A stretch of 64,000 nucleotides of DNA from Bactericera cockerelli (Eukaryota > Arthropoda > Insecta > Hemiptera > Triozidae): the NCBI GenBank assembly GCA_024516035.1, contig CM044958.1, positions 8,018,771 through 8,082,770 of the forward strand. Direction: 5' to 3'. A program made the translations under genes and the position numbers. Positions 20,836-32,159 of this stretch are shown here, piece by piece. The notes beneath the pieces were generated by a model. That model was not told the origin of the DNA. It ran no database searches and saw nothing but the letters and a program-made list of their open reading frames with translations. The first letter of the stretch is position 1. Each line of letters starts with the position of its first letter.

Positions 20836-20889
20836 CAGATGTTACAGTCTCACATGCATATGAAGGAACAAAGTCAATCTGCTATCTCT

Positions 20890-22160
20890 CTCATTTCAAA
20901 TTGATTTTCTTCACTGTCTCTCAACCCTTTGCCTTAAGTCACACGTATCAGTTCTACAAATCCCTTCTCCTTTCAGCTTTCGAAAATATTGAGCCCTTAA
21001 GTTCTCTGCCTCCTATCTTCTGTCCACGGATCAACTTCAATGAGTGGTTCTGTGCTCAGTACTTCAATTTGTTGTTGTTGTAGCCAGCTTGACTACAGCT
21101 GGATGATCTGCAGCCAACTTTATTTCAAAGTTGGCTCGTCCTGAACCATACATATTTCTATGTGCCATCAACCATCGTGAGGACTTTAACTTTTTCTTTT
21201 TAAGCCATTGAACCCTTAGGAAACTACAAGCTAGCCTGGCTATTCCCTGTTTATAGTCCTCTAGCGAGGCACTAGTCTTTTTTCTGTTCAACATCTCCCA
21301 ATCAGACAAACTTTTGATTATGAAAAATAGATCTTATTCTTCAATGATTTATTAATTGTGTTTTTGTTTTTGTTTTAGCAAGAAAAAGAACACCACAACC
21401 AAAAATAGGTATAACTTCATGGTCATTAAGAAATTAACAACAGAGAACAATAATAACTTTTTAAGCAGTACAAATGTCAAACAAAGATATTTACATTTTA
21501 CACATGGATAACGAATGAACGCATTTAGTGAAGGGGTACTAAATGTGTTCATACTAAACAACAAATATACTCGTATTCCGTCCAGTTAAAACAAGACAAC
21601 TATGTCCTTTCAAAACGAGAAAATAGACCATTTAAGCTATTTTGCGGGTACGAAATGGTATTTGTACCGTAAATTTTCCACGAAAATAAACTTGCAAAAT
21701 CCTTGTCATGTACCAAGAAGAACATCCATAGATAACATTGCTATGTACCTATGCTATGCTTAGTGTAGAAATACCAAGAACATCCAGAGAAAGAATTGCT
21801 ATGTATGCTATGCTCAAAGTAGAAATCAATACCGTCTGTGCCCCACAGTAGTCAAAGGCTTTAGTCCCGATAATATGAACGAGTCAGATGTCACTAAAGC
21901 CTATTTTTCTTGCTGATATATTAATCATCCAGATAACGCCTTGCTGATGTGTGACGTATTCAGGGTGGTTCAGTTTTATTCGATGTTGACAAGTCTGCAG
22001 ACATTCTATTCGTTGATGTTTCATGCTTCATGGATTGAAGGATGATGGAGTTCATAGAGTGGCGTCATGGTGAACGATGGTAGCCAGACAGTGGAGAAAT
22101 GACTACCACTGTCTTCACAAGGAGGCTAATAATATAATTGAAAAGGGTCCCCGGAACCAA
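20890..22160. other. Unassigned stretch with a possible old element fragment
   Basis: The minus-strand frame 21064-21309 contains EDYKQGIARLACSF. CTATTCCCTGTTTATAGTCC at 21239 recurs in each 38-bp unit at 22168-22285, so both probably derive from one element. CTATGCTTAGTGTAGAAATA and CTATGCTCAAAGTAGAAATC at about 21752 and 21809 mark a direct repeat of about 60 bp. No function assigned. Confidence 0.4.
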
Positions 22161-22167
22161 GCCAATG

Positions 22168-22285
22168 CTGGTCTACTCCCTGTTTATAGTCCCCCAGCCA
22201 GACTGCTGGTCTACTCCCTGTTTATAGTCCCCCAGCCAGACTGCTGGTCTACTCCCTGTTTATAGTCCCCCAGCCAGACTGATGG
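22168..22285. repeat. 38-bp tandem repeat, three copies
   Basis: CTGGTCTACTCCCTGTTTAT plus AGTCCCCCAGCCAGACTG starts at 22168, 22206 and 22244 with no visible changes, so the amplification is recent. Confidence 0.9.
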
Positions 22286-22359
22286 GGTTCAATGGGGCAG
22301 TATTGATTAGAGAAAAAGTCTGATCACCGGCGTAGGTAAGAAAGAAGGGGGAAGGGAAT

Positions 22360-22443
22360 ATTGGGGTTTCAACCCCCTCCTCCACCTGTCTGGTTTTTGG
22401 TTTTTAACCAAAAACCACAGAGGTGTAGGAGGGGGTTGAACCT
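22360..22443. repeat. Inverted repeat, about 84 bp
   Basis: GTTTCAACCCCCTCCTCCAC pairs with GTGTAGGAGGGGGTTGAAC, and GTTTTTGGTTTTTAACCAAAAAC closes the centre; each half is given here in short form only. Confidence 0.8.
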
Positions 22444-22514
22444 TTGGAAAGTCATACCTACTCCAGTGAATCTGCTGATCCAGCTAGTCTAAGGATTCGA
22501 GTTCACCAACCAAA

Positions 22515-22620
22515 CAGGCGTCTTGCCGGTTAAGGAGCTGCGGAACTGCAGCGACTCAAGACGGAAACGAAAAAGAGTATTTTTTCAAGTCTTAGCTCGT
22601 AAACATTTATTACTTTTTGA
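22515..22620. mobile_element. Partial relative of the 199-bp hAT-like MITE
   Basis: CAGGCGTCTTGCCGGTTAAG, GAGCTGCGGAACTGCAGC and TTTTTTCAAGTC align with the left half of the element at 29935. No right terminus is found. Confidence 0.55.
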
Positions 22621-22814
22621 AAAATAGTTAACTTGTAATAATTTATTACTTATGTATGATTTTATTTGTGGTTATAATAATTCAATAATTATAATGATTT
22701 CCAAGGCAAGCACACTCAAACTCTATAGGTAATAGGGGAGCGATTCTATGGATCCCATTTCAGTTTGTGTGACAGCTACCTCCAAAACCAATCAACCACG
22801 CGGAGGGGTTTACA

Positions 22815-23022
22815 CAATAATAATGTGTTTCTGTGTGCTATGATATCACAACTTTAGTGGATAGCGCAGAATTTTTTTCTCCGTATTATTAATATCCCAC
22901 TATCTTATTTTTGCCTATAACTCCGCCACTGGCCGCTGCAAACATTGAAGCAGCTACTCATTTTTCCTCACGAGGTATGAGTGACATTTCTGGCACCAAA
23001 CCAAAGTGAAAGAAGAAGAAGA
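22815..23022 (-). repeat. SINE tail, family C
   Basis: GATATCACAACTTTAGTGGA, TAGCGCAGAATTTTTTTCTC, CGCCACTGGCCGCTGC and ACTCATTTTTCCTCACGAGG, then TATGAGTG. The tRNA-like head expected to the right is missing. Confidence 0.7.
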
Positions 23023-23329
23023 GGACAGCTATTGTACCACTATCTAATTTAGAATAAACAATTCGATACAGTGATCTCACCCTGTATGTATCAGTTTTTC
23101 TTACATTCCCTGCTCTTCTATCTCTGTTGGTTCCATTAGATTCACTTTATACCAGACATCTGCACATTGCACTTCTTATCTATGTATGTATACAGGATCA
23201 CTATGTTCCTGACGACTTCGTAAAAATACAATTCTTATCTGTATATATAGGGTGTGAAAAATTATTAAACACGTTATTATTTTACACCGCCGTTTTCACC
23301 GCTTTTATATTCAGTAAATATTTTTTACT

Positions 23330-23595
23330 GAAATATGAAACAGGAGCTACTATAGAACCTTGAGGACTGTGTTATAGCCTGCCCAGTGCCCATCTCGTAG
23401 TATGTGTATGTCTTCCCTGTGATGAGCGAGAAGTTACATCAATACATACTATTGATGTGCTGGGTCAAAACCAGGAAAAAATGGTTACCAAATTTTTTAA
23501 TAAATGTTTTTGCCAGCTCGGGGGTATGAACCCGGCACCTTCGCGCTTCAAGTGAGTAACTTACCACTGAGCTAGTCGTGCGCTCTTATGGCCAA
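23330..23595 (-). repeat. tRNA-derived SINE, family G
   Basis: On the minus strand the head runs GCGCACGACTAGCTCAGTGG to GGGTTCATACCCCCGAGCTG. The tail has ATGTAACTTCTCGCTCATCA and GTAGCTCCTGTTTCATA. A better second copy is at 47690-47990. Confidence 0.6.
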
Positions 23596-23689
23596 CATTA
23601 CTCAACATTAAATGTATTTTCAGTCGAGTCGTTTTATTCTCTCAGTCAAAACAAGGTCTCATTTATTTTATTAGTATTTGACCAGGGTT

Positions 23690-23770
23690 CGGTTTGATGT
23701 TAATGGTTCGAATCCCACCCAGTACATGCTTTTTAGAGAACCTATTTGACCACTGTATCAGTGACTATAT
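23690..23770 (+). repeat. SINE fragment, family A-like
   Basis: ATGGTTCGAATCCCACCCAG and TACATGC are the B-box end of family A. Both sides are truncated. Confidence 0.5.
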
Positions 23771-24184
23771 TTCACCAAAAAAAAAAATACTGGATTAAAG
23801 AGATTTTTTCTGCTATTTAGTCAGCAAAAGAAATTTTTAAGTATTTTTCAATAATTGGTAAAATGTTGCGCTTAGATATAATTTACATCTTTTCAGCAAC
23901 TTGTGGTTGTGGGTAAGCAATGTTGTTTGGGCAAAAGAAAAATAACAAATTAACGCCCCGCACTTGTGTGCTAGTTACGTGTAATGGTTTTCTTTAATTA
24001 TTATTATTTATTTTAAGAACTTAAGAAGCCAACAAAAAACATATTCCTTTACTTTCAACACTGCGAAGTCCTCGCACACACTCAAAACAATTATTTGCAT
24101 AAACTCGCAAACATTTCAAGATTTACCTCTAACATTGTTGTGAACACCATGTTTATCGTTCGCATGAATAGCTTTTAAATTTTC
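23771..24184. other. Unassigned AT-rich stretch
   Basis: No supported feature. Confidence 0.35.
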
Positions 24185-24280
24185 TATCGGGAAACATTGT
24201 TTGGAGGGGTTTGCAAGCTTTGGTTGGGGGGGGGGTTTGGAAGCATTGTTTGGGGGGGTTGGAAGCATTGTTTGGGTTGA
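24185..24280. repeat. G-rich short repeat
   Basis: AAGCATTGTTTGGG follows runs of 7-10 G at about 24225-24270, with a looser copy at 24192. Three loose copies. The G runs could form a quadruplex on the plus strand. Confidence 0.6.
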
Positions 24281-24712
24281 ACCCGACTACAGTAGACAAA
24301 ACATTTGCGGTGGAAACAATATTTACCGTAAGAACTGGAAGGATGTGAAAGGAAAGAGCTCAAACAACGTGAGGATTTGAGTAAACAGGAATAAAATGGG
24401 GCAACCTTTTACTTGGAAAGTAGCTTTGTGTTTTATTACTTTCCCACATATTTGTAGGAGAAATTACAGGAAAAATTATGTAAGGAATTATAAAGTGTGG
24501 TTGAAATAATATTAAATATAAAAATAAAGAATTGATTATTGTAATGTATTTAAAAAGATTAGTCTGAGAGGAGCTACTTAGCTAATGTTTTATAGAGTTT
24601 TGTTTCTAGTTACCATGTATTTTTGTGTCATTGTAATATTTTTTGTTTAAAAATAGGTAAATACATTTTTTTTATCTATCTATCTATAAATAAACAAATA
24701 TAATAATAATAA
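24281..24712. other. Unassigned AT-rich stretch
   Basis: A TATC run near 24675 and an ATA run near 24700; nothing else is supported. Confidence 0.35.
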
Positions 24713-24895
24713 AACTCTTTGGTGGAAAGTAACCACCAGGCGAGGATGCTCAAAGCATTTTCTACCACCTAACCCTCAGAGTGTTAGTATTATGTGATTC
24801 ATGCACTGGTTGGGATTCAAACCAACGGATCCCTAAGCTACCTACCTCGATTACCAGACTAGCACGTTAACCACTTGACTACCATTGCACAGTGA
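24713..24895 (-). repeat. tRNA-derived SINE, family A
   Basis: ACTCTTTGGTGGAAAGTAAC, TTTTCTACCACCTAACCCTC, TTCATGCACTGGTTGGGATT and GCACGTTAACCACTTGACTA. Nearly full length in reverse orientation, with a short deletion in the ACAAACTCAAATTAAT part. Confidence 0.75.
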
Positions 24896-25920
24896 GGTTC
24901 ATTGTATTTTTTTAAATCATTATAATTTAGTTGGTCAATACATTTTTTTTAACAAGATATGTGCTCTATTTGTACATAATTTCATTACAGTGTTTCTTAT
25001 AACATTGTATTTGTATTGTTTCTAGTAACATTTTACGTATATGATTATAAATACAATTGAAATTATGGTAAACAAATTTAAATTAGAAGTATTACTAGAT
25101 ATTTTATTGTTTAAAATTACGAACATACAATAGAATATAAAACTGTGGTTGAAATAAAAAAGAAAATTAATAAAAAATCTCTGATAAAATTTCAGCTTTA
25201 ATTAGATTGTTTTGTCTGAATAAAACAATGGAGATTTAATTAACATTTCAAAAATTAAAAAAGCAAAACAGTACGTACCTAGATATTTAACTTGATCTTT
25301 AAGGAGATTTCAATTCAGCTTTTCATTTTCATGCTAAATTTTGAGGAAGTACTGCAAATTTAATAATATCGTAATGTTGAGAGTTGTCAAGTTTAAAAAA
25401 GAAAGTTGTTAAAAAATAGTTGTGATATTAAAATTTTAATTAAATTCAGTAAGAATAAATCTGTATAGAAATTAATCTAATTAAAGAAAGGATAAACATA
25501 GATCAAGTAGTAAGGAAAATTTCAACAGTTAAACAGATACTTTTTCAAAATATAAAAGGAAATGTACCTAGACATAGAATACAAGGTACATACATGTAAT
25601 GTTAAGACAAATTCCACAAAGAAAATATGAAGTGTTCACTTAGAGTTTTCGAGCTATACTTAGAACAAGCATTGTTTAATTTTGAATGAACAGTAACTGT
25701 GTAGAGAATATTAACTAGTTTTCATAAAAGCTCTTGAAAATTTCCACCGTTAATCATTCATAAAACTTTTGAACTTCAGTGTGATTCGAACAAAAACACA
25801 ATGAATATTTATGCTTTACAATATCTCAGAAACATTATTAATATACTAGACTACAAATGGTTTTATAATATACATAACATACATTGTACAAATGGCACTG
25901 CACTATATCAAACATCATAA
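24896..25920. other. Unassigned, very AT-rich stretch
   Basis: About 1 kb with no frames, no repeat partner seen and no RNA motif. Confidence 0.4.
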
Positions 25921-26475
25921 AACACGAAGCTATCATAACACACAATAAGCCATCATAACACACACGAAGCCATCATAACACACACGAAGCCATCATAACA
26001 CACACGAAGCCATCATAACACACAAGAAGCCATCATAACACACACGAAGCCATCATAACACACAAGAAGCCATCATAACACACAAGAAGCCATCATAACA
26101 CACACGAAGCCATCATAACACACAAGAAGCCATCATAACACACACGAAGCCATCATAACACACAAGAAGCCATCATAACACACACGAAGCCATCATAACA
26201 CACAAGAAGCCATCATAACACACAAGAAGCCATCATACCACACACGAAGTCATCATAACACACAAGAAGTCATCATAACACACACGAAGTCATCATAACA
26301 CACACGAAGTCATCATAACACACACGAAGCCATCATAACACACAAGAAGCCATCATAACACACAAGAAGTCATCATAACACACAAGAAGCAATCATAACA
26401 CACAAGAATCTATCATAACATACAAGAAGCCATCATAACACACACGAAGTCATCATAACACACACGAAGTCATCG
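25921..26475. repeat. 20-bp minisatellite
   Basis: About 28 head-to-tail copies of CATCATAACACACACGAAGC. The main variants are CACAAG for CACACG and GAAGT for GAAGC. There are no unique spacers between copies, so it is a minisatellite and not a CRISPR-like array. Confidence 0.95.
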
Positions 26476-26639
26476 AAGTATCCCTCATTGTATGAGTGGT
26501 GAAGTTTGTTTAACAAACTGTGGCCTGTAGCGCCGTCTACATCATCAGCAACTTAATAAAGTTGCAGAAAAAGTTGCTCTACCCAGCATGGTACACCAGC
26601 AAATCCTCATGATTATTTTAAAGTTTTCATTCCGTTCTT

Positions 26640-27145
26640 TTTTACTTCCTCCCTCTGTCTGTTATCTATTTCCTCTCTCCTTTTCCTTTTCCTTCTCCTC
26701 TCTCTATTCCCCTTATTTATCCTCACTATTCTCCTTTCCTCTTATTATCTTAACTTTACCTCCCCTTTTTTCTCTCCCTCTCTTATTTATCTTCCCTTAC
26801 TATTCTCTCTTCTCCGTTCCTCTTATTTTTTTATCTTTACCTCCTCTCTTTTCCTCTCTCTCTTTCTTATTCACGCTTCTTCACCTCTCTATCTATCTCT
26901 CTCTCTCCCTCTTTCTCTTTTCTTACATTACCCCACACCCAGGACTCTATTTTATACCTCTGTTTTGCTTCTAGAAAATAAATTCAAGCATAGATACTTG
27001 AGTTTTTCTATTACTCTCAAGTCCTTCATCTCCTCTTCTTTCTTATCTTCCCCTCCCCCCCTCTTTATCCCACTTCTCCTTTTCCCCCTCTTTATCCCTC
27101 TCCTCCTTCTCCTTCTCCCCTTTCTCTTTCTATTCCTCCTCTTTT
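26640..27145. repeat. Pyrimidine-rich low-complexity tract
   Basis: CT-rich with irregular TATTCTCCTTTCCTCTTATT-type motifs. The Phe/Leu/Ser frames are compositional. Confidence 0.8.
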
Positions 27146-27329
27146 TATTCTGATTACCTTATATTCTTTTTATAACCTTTTACTAACTTACATTTCTAGG
27201 ATTTATTTCGTTATCACTCTCCTCCCTTCTCTAATCTTATTTTCTGTCACTCCTATAATACCTCTCCCACTCTTATTCTGATTACATTTCTTTGATTTAC
27301 CTTTTATGAACTATAATATGTTATCATAG

Positions 27330-27395
27330 GTAACCTCAGAAATAGGTTACAAGTCCGCTGCCTTATCGATGAAGCTACTCAAATCGGTGGATTTA
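27330..27395 (-). repeat. tRNA-like SINE head fragment, family B
   Basis: ACAAGTCCGCTGCCTTATCG and ATGAAGCTACTCAAATCGGT match the A-box half of the family B head in reverse. Confidence 0.5.
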
Positions 27396-27399
27396 TTTT

Positions 27400-27422
27400 A
27401 CTTTCCTATCTCTCTCTCTCTC

Positions 27423-27466
<44 letters not shown>

Positions 27467-27660
27467 CCTCTCTTATCTCTCTTTATCCCCTTTTTTTCGT
27501 TTTCTTTTCAGATACACTTTACCTCCTCCTTCTTTTACCTGATTTTCTTCTCTTCTCTCTTTATTTCTCCTCGTAACATTCTTCCTCTTCACTACCTCAT
27601 TTTCAAACCTCCTTGTTAACTTATTTTTCTTTCCTCTTCTGTCTTCTCCTTTCCTTGAAC
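27400..27660. repeat. CT microsatellite and pyrimidine-rich tract
   Basis: A CT run at 27411-27465 and irregular pyrimidine-rich sequence beyond it. Confidence 0.8.
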
Positions 27661-27727
27661 AATTCAGAGTAATATTTCTGTCACTTCTGAAGGGTGCTGT
27701 ATTTATACAGAGTGTAAACAAATTTTC

Positions 27728-27826
27728 AAATTTGAGTACCTGGTTTGTCAGTTTTAGCGAATAAAGGGTGAAATCCCCGTCAAGCAGTTGAAAGCGACGT
27801 TAAATCCCCCCCCCCCCCAAAAAAAA
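27728..27826 (+). repeat. 5S-SINE tail fragment
   Basis: GAGTACCTGGTTTGTCAGTT, TGAAATCCCCGTC and GCAGTTGAAAGCGACGTTAA match the 3' two-thirds of the 5S-SINE tail. It ends in a C run and A run. The 5S head is absent. Confidence 0.75.
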
Positions 27827-27831
27827 TCAGT

Positions 27832-28043
27832 AGCCAGCGTAGGTGATCCAGTTCTCGTTCTGTCACTCAATTTAAGCAACGTCTAGCAAAGTTAGGACTT
27901 GGATAAGTGACCATCAAAATTCGAAACCTTGTGATGCTGACAATTCCCGACCCCAGCACTGAAATTTTGTGAGGTTATTTGAATAGCTGGATTTTCGATT
28001 GTCTAGCGAATGGAGGGTAAAACCCCGTCGTGATATGACCATG
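27832..28043 (+). mobile_element. 5S rRNA-derived SINE, diverged copy
   Basis: AGCCAGCGTAGGTGATCCAG, TTAAGCAACGTCTAGC, TTAGGACTTGGATAAGTGAC and TGTGATGCTGACA give a clear but diverged 5S head. The tail is recognisable to CGTCGTGATATGACCATG and then breaks off without poly-A. Confidence 0.8.
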
Positions 28044-28210
28044 TAGCATCATATGACTTCAACAGTAATGGTAACAGCTTATGCTACAAGAAATGCTAAG
28101 ATCAAGTGAATATTTATTTTGAGTACCTACATAAAAAAATATGTTTTTATCAAAAAAAAATGACAAAGAAGGCGAAGATATTGTACTTAATATGTACACG
28201 TACAGAGTAA

Positions 28211-28460
28211 AAGCGTCGATGGCATGTTGAATACACCGGTTCCCTTCAGAACACCGAAGTTAAGCGACATCCAGCGAGGTTAAGACTTGGATGGGTGGCT
28301 TTTCGTGACGCTGGCTTTTCCCGGCCCCACTCAGGCTGGGTGAGGTCAATGTGAGTAGCAGGTTTGTGAGTTTCCTGCGAATGGAGGGTAAAACCCCCGT
28401 CGTGATATGACCATGGCAGTTGAAAGCGACGTTAAACCCCACTTAAAAAAAAAAAAAAAA
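28211..28460 (+). mobile_element. 5S rRNA-derived SINE, copy 3, head deleted internally
   Basis: Starts at GCGTCGATGGCATG, three bases into the usual head. Compared with other copies it lacks about 15 bp after TGGATGGGTG, in the box C/3' stem region. The tail and a roughly 16-base poly-A are intact. No convincing target duplication was seen. Confidence 0.88.
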
Positions 28461-28482
28461 TAGTCTATGGGTATTTTTCCTG

Positions 28483-28985
28483 CATATCCATACCTTTTTG
28501 CCAAAATGTGAATTGCGCCAAAATCAAATTTTTCAGGAGACAGGTTTGAAAAAATAAAAAGTTGTTTTTTTCAAAAAAAGTTTCATTATTCCGTTGTCCT
28601 ACGTACGATTTATACCAAATTTGGATATAATACTTGAAACTGTTTGCTTTAAATATTCCTGATAATTTTAACTGCGCAATGCCTTTAGTTATTGAGATAG
28701 TGTCGCTTTTCACAATTGAGAGGTTTAAGAAGAATTTGCCAAAAAGTGAAAAACTCCATCTTTCTTTGTTTAAGTATTACCCAAAAAGTGAATAGTCCAC
28801 TCTTGTTCTTCAGCCTACTAACCAGAATGTGAAAAACGCCCGATTTTTCGGGTTTTAAGTAAAGTTAGTTTAGCCAAAATGTGAAAAGTCCACTCCTATT
28901 CCTCAGCCCGCTAAACCAGAATGTGAAAAACGCCCGATTTTTTGGGTTTAAGTAAAAGTGGTTTACGTAAAATGTAGAAAGTGCC
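28483..28985. repeat. Left part of a disrupted AT-rich TIR element
   Basis: CATACCTTTTTGCCAAAATG at 28488 has its reverse complement at about 31495-31512 and again near 31737-31755. Inside, CCAGAATGTGAAAAACGCCC occurs at 28811 and 28914 as part of a roughly 104-bp tandem pair. Other elements lie between the ends. Confidence 0.6.
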
Positions 28986-29934
28986 ATATGGAATACAATA
29001 AATTTGTGAAAAGCGACATATAAGAAGAATAAATAGTGCATAATTTGTGCGTATAGTAACTGTAATAATGATTATTATTAAAGAACGCGATGGCGTTCCG
29101 CAACGCCAAGTCAAAAATTAAGAAAAGCGCACCAAGAGATATTATACGTCACAGCACAAAGTGCCAATTTCACGCCTCTGTATCGGAATAACTAACTACA
29201 AAGGATGAATGAAAACTGAAACACTACAAAGGATGAATTATTTACTGAAAAGAAGCAAGCTTTCGAATGAAGATTAATAAGAGAATCATCAAAAATGTTT
29301 GATTTAAACCGTTGATAATCAATGGTGAAAAAAACCATTTTTCACTTTCTGCTGCTTGATGGTCTTATTCGATCTTGACTGGGCTACAGCCTAAACCACT
29401 GGGCCAATTTTGATGTATGAATTTGATCTTGTTTTTCTCGTCTTTGGTGGCAGGTGTGCCTTTGAGTACTTATATAGCTCCAAAATGGGCACTTCAGCCC
29501 CATAATTCCAAAAAACCCGCTAATTGATGTACAAATATTAATAGAAATTTTATATTTTCCAGAGAACTTTACCGATATAGACGATTGAGGTGCAATTTTA
29601 ATTGTAATGAAAAATAAAATTCATCAATGAGTAAAATCATACATAAAAACAGACCGACAGACATAGTTCTTTGATGTCTATAAATTTATGAGTCGCCCTT
29701 TTATTCGTAGTCAAGCACATTCATCATTAAGTACAAAAAAAACATATAAACAGACAGACAGACCTACGGATATACAAGAGACGGACATACAGGCACATAT
29801 AATTATTTGATGGATATAACCTTATGAGGTGTTATTTTAATTGTAAAGTGAAGCATATTTATCACTGAGTAGACATACACATAGACAAACAGACAGACAT
29901 ACAAACATACTTAGGTTCAGACATATGAACAGAC
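28986..29934. other. Unassigned AT-rich stretch with CAGA-type repeats
   Basis: Scattered ACAGACAGACA motifs at 29650-29910. No frame or structured RNA is supported. Confidence 0.4.
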
Positions 29935-30133
29935 CAGGCGCGGCCGGTGCTAAGGAGCTGCGGAGCTCTAGCACCCCCAGACGAAAAATAAAAAAAGAGA
30001 GGATTTTCTCAAGTCGTACACAATACACAATAAAAATTATCACACATTTCTAGAAAAATTAATGCATAACTATTATAAATTCTTTAGTCCGGTATGCAGT
30101 ACCCCCAAAACATTTCCCCACCGGCCGCGCCTA
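29935..30133. mobile_element. Short hAT-like MITE, 199 bp
   Basis: The left end CAGGCGCGGCCGGTG pairs with the right end CACCGGCCGCGCCTA; only the outermost base differs. The 8-bp duplication GAACAGAC flanks it at 29927-29934 and 30134-30141. The size, TIR and 8-bp duplication fit a hAT-derived MITE. There is no coding content. Confidence 0.9.
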
Positions 30134-30596
30134 GAACAGACACATACGTATACGTACAGACATACAGGCAGACATTTAGATAGACATACCTGTACGAACA
30201 GATTAAAATACTTTTACGTACATCGTAGGGCGATAATGCAATGGTGTGATTGTGTGTGTATGCATTTAAAGAAGACACCTTTCTTGTTAGAAGGTGCCTG
30301 GGGGTATTTCTAATACAAACTTCAAGTATTTTATCCTAAATGTCTCTATATTATTTCCTTTTGAAAACATACAAAAACGTGTGAAAATACTAACTACTTG
30401 ATTACTACTAACTTATCTCTATAAAATAGCTCTAAGTGTAGGTATGTCGAGTAGATAATAAACGGTAGTACATGAGAGGATAGTTAACATGAAGCGGATC
30501 CCAAACATTTTTACAGGATATTTTTGGGCTGACGACTGGTCGGGTAATTTTTATACCGCGAAGGGGTATTTTTTTAGGGATTATTATTTTTTTATA
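30134..30596. other. Unassigned stretch
   Basis: No supported feature. Confidence 0.35.
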
Positions 30597-31156
30597 CAGG
30601 GTCCGCCAGAAAAAAGGAGCCACTCAAAATATCTAGAGAACGGATTAATTTTTTTAAAAATGCTAAAAAAAAAAAAACCTGTACCATTATATCGAGGGGA
30701 AACCTTATCTATTAGGTTCTGATTTTTTTTTTATCATTACCAGGGGTGGCCCCAAGGGAGTCAACTTTGGAATCTTAAATGAAATATCCCTATTTGAAAT
30801 ACATTTTTGAAAAGAAGTTGACAATAAAATTATTTTAAGACAAGTTTGAGATTTTTAATCATAACAGGGTCGGAGATATCGTACATTTCATTTCACAGGT
30901 TTCAGTAATTTTTTTATAAGAAATAAATTGTATTTTTTAATGTCAAATACTTTTTGGAAATGTCTTACAAATATGGTGGTTCCTTTTAAGATTCCAAAGT
31001 TGACACCCCTGGGGCCGCCCCTGGTAATGATAAAAAAACCAATACCTAGTAGAAAAGGTTTCCGCTGCTATAGAATGGTACACGTGTTTTAGCATTTAAA
31101 AAAATTTAATCCGTTCTCTAGGTATTTTGAGTGGCTCCTTTTATTGGCGGGCCCTA
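30597..31156. mobile_element. TIR element with near-complete palindromic structure
   Basis: CAGGGTCCGCCAGAAAAAAG and the following GAGCCACTCAAAATATC pair with the sequence ending TTTTATTGGCGGGCCCTA. Pairing resumes inward (CATTACCAGGGGTGGCCCCA with TGGGGCCGCCCCTGGTAATG). The central part (about 30780-30975) is AT-rich. The ends resemble the ACAGGG start of the element at 3521. Confidence 0.8.
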
Positions 31157-31424
31157 TTATATTAATGAATACTTACACAAAATTCATCATTTGTTATTGC
31201 GGCGGAAATTGAATCCGGACATAGATAGTTTGAAACCCTGAATCGAATGGAAGGTATTTAGCCGCACTAACGTATATAACACTTTGAAAATAAATCCTGT
31301 TGTTTTGTTTTTTATTAACAATCCTTTAATGTTTAAATAGTAATGAGAACATCTCAAAAGAAAAACTAGGAAGAAAGGCTAATACTTAGTCAAAGAAAGA
31401 TGACGTTTTCCACTTTTTTGCGAA

Positions 31425-31520
31425 TTCTTTTTCAACCTCTCAATTGTGAAAAGCGACACTGAAATAAAACGAAAATTGAAATTTTGGATATTTCACATTT
31501 TGGCAAAAAGGTATCAATAT
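31425..31520. repeat. Right part of a disrupted AT-rich TIR element
   Basis: ACCTCTCAATTGTGAAAAGC and CACATTTTGGCAAAAAGGTA are the complement of the block at 28483-28720. AAATAAAACGAAAATTGAAA with the same end recurs at 31700-31756, so the terminus is duplicated. Confidence 0.6.
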
Positions 31521-32025
31521 ATTATCGGATTTTTCACATTCTCGTATAATGTGAAAGAAAAAAAACGAAAACTTTTCACGTTTTAGCTGGATAAATCTCA
31601 AATTTTGACCAAAAAAATGAAAACTTAAAATTAAAACTATACTAGATAGAAACTTGGCCGTGAGTTCATCCGAAAGAGCTTTTAAAACTGATTAAGAATC
31701 TGAAATAAAACGAAAATTGAAATTTTGGATAATTCACATTTTGGCAAAAAGGTATCATGTATTTTATAACATTATTTAGAAATATTTATAGAATTCAAAA
31801 TATTCTTCAACATTCCTCTAGGAATTTATGTATTTGACATAATGTTCCCTGACATATAACATCAAGTCCTTCAAAGCATGGAAATTCTTGAAAAAATACG
31901 GGGTACACTCGTACAATGCATATACATAAGTATTGCTATGCCCAAGGATAATGTCTGTGTTGGAATCACAAACAAATAACAAATTGAATTATTTTTTATT
32001 TTTAAATATTTGTTGCAGTTGTTAT
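31521..32025. other. Mostly unassigned AT-rich stretch
   Basis: Contains the second copy of the element terminus at 31700-31756. Nothing else is supported. Confidence 0.35.
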
Positions 32026-32027
32026 CA

Positions 32028-32155
32028 TATTTGTGTTAATCACAGTTGTGATCTGACAATTACTCAAATTCGCCCTATTAAATATTTACATAACTTGGGA
32101 CTCGAACCACTGACCTGATAGCGGGTTGAGCCATGGTGCCACAGAAACGCGAAAC
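32028..32155 (-). repeat. tRNA-derived SINE, family B
   Basis: CATATTTGTGTTAATCACAG, then GGGACTCGAACCACTGACCT in reverse. The AGTAAAGCGAG part of the tail is degenerate. Confidence 0.6.
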
Positions 32156-32159
32156 ACCA

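Noticed and set aside
25921..26475. CRISPR-like array
   Set aside because: Repeats are contiguous with no unique spacers, and the sequence context is eukaryotic.
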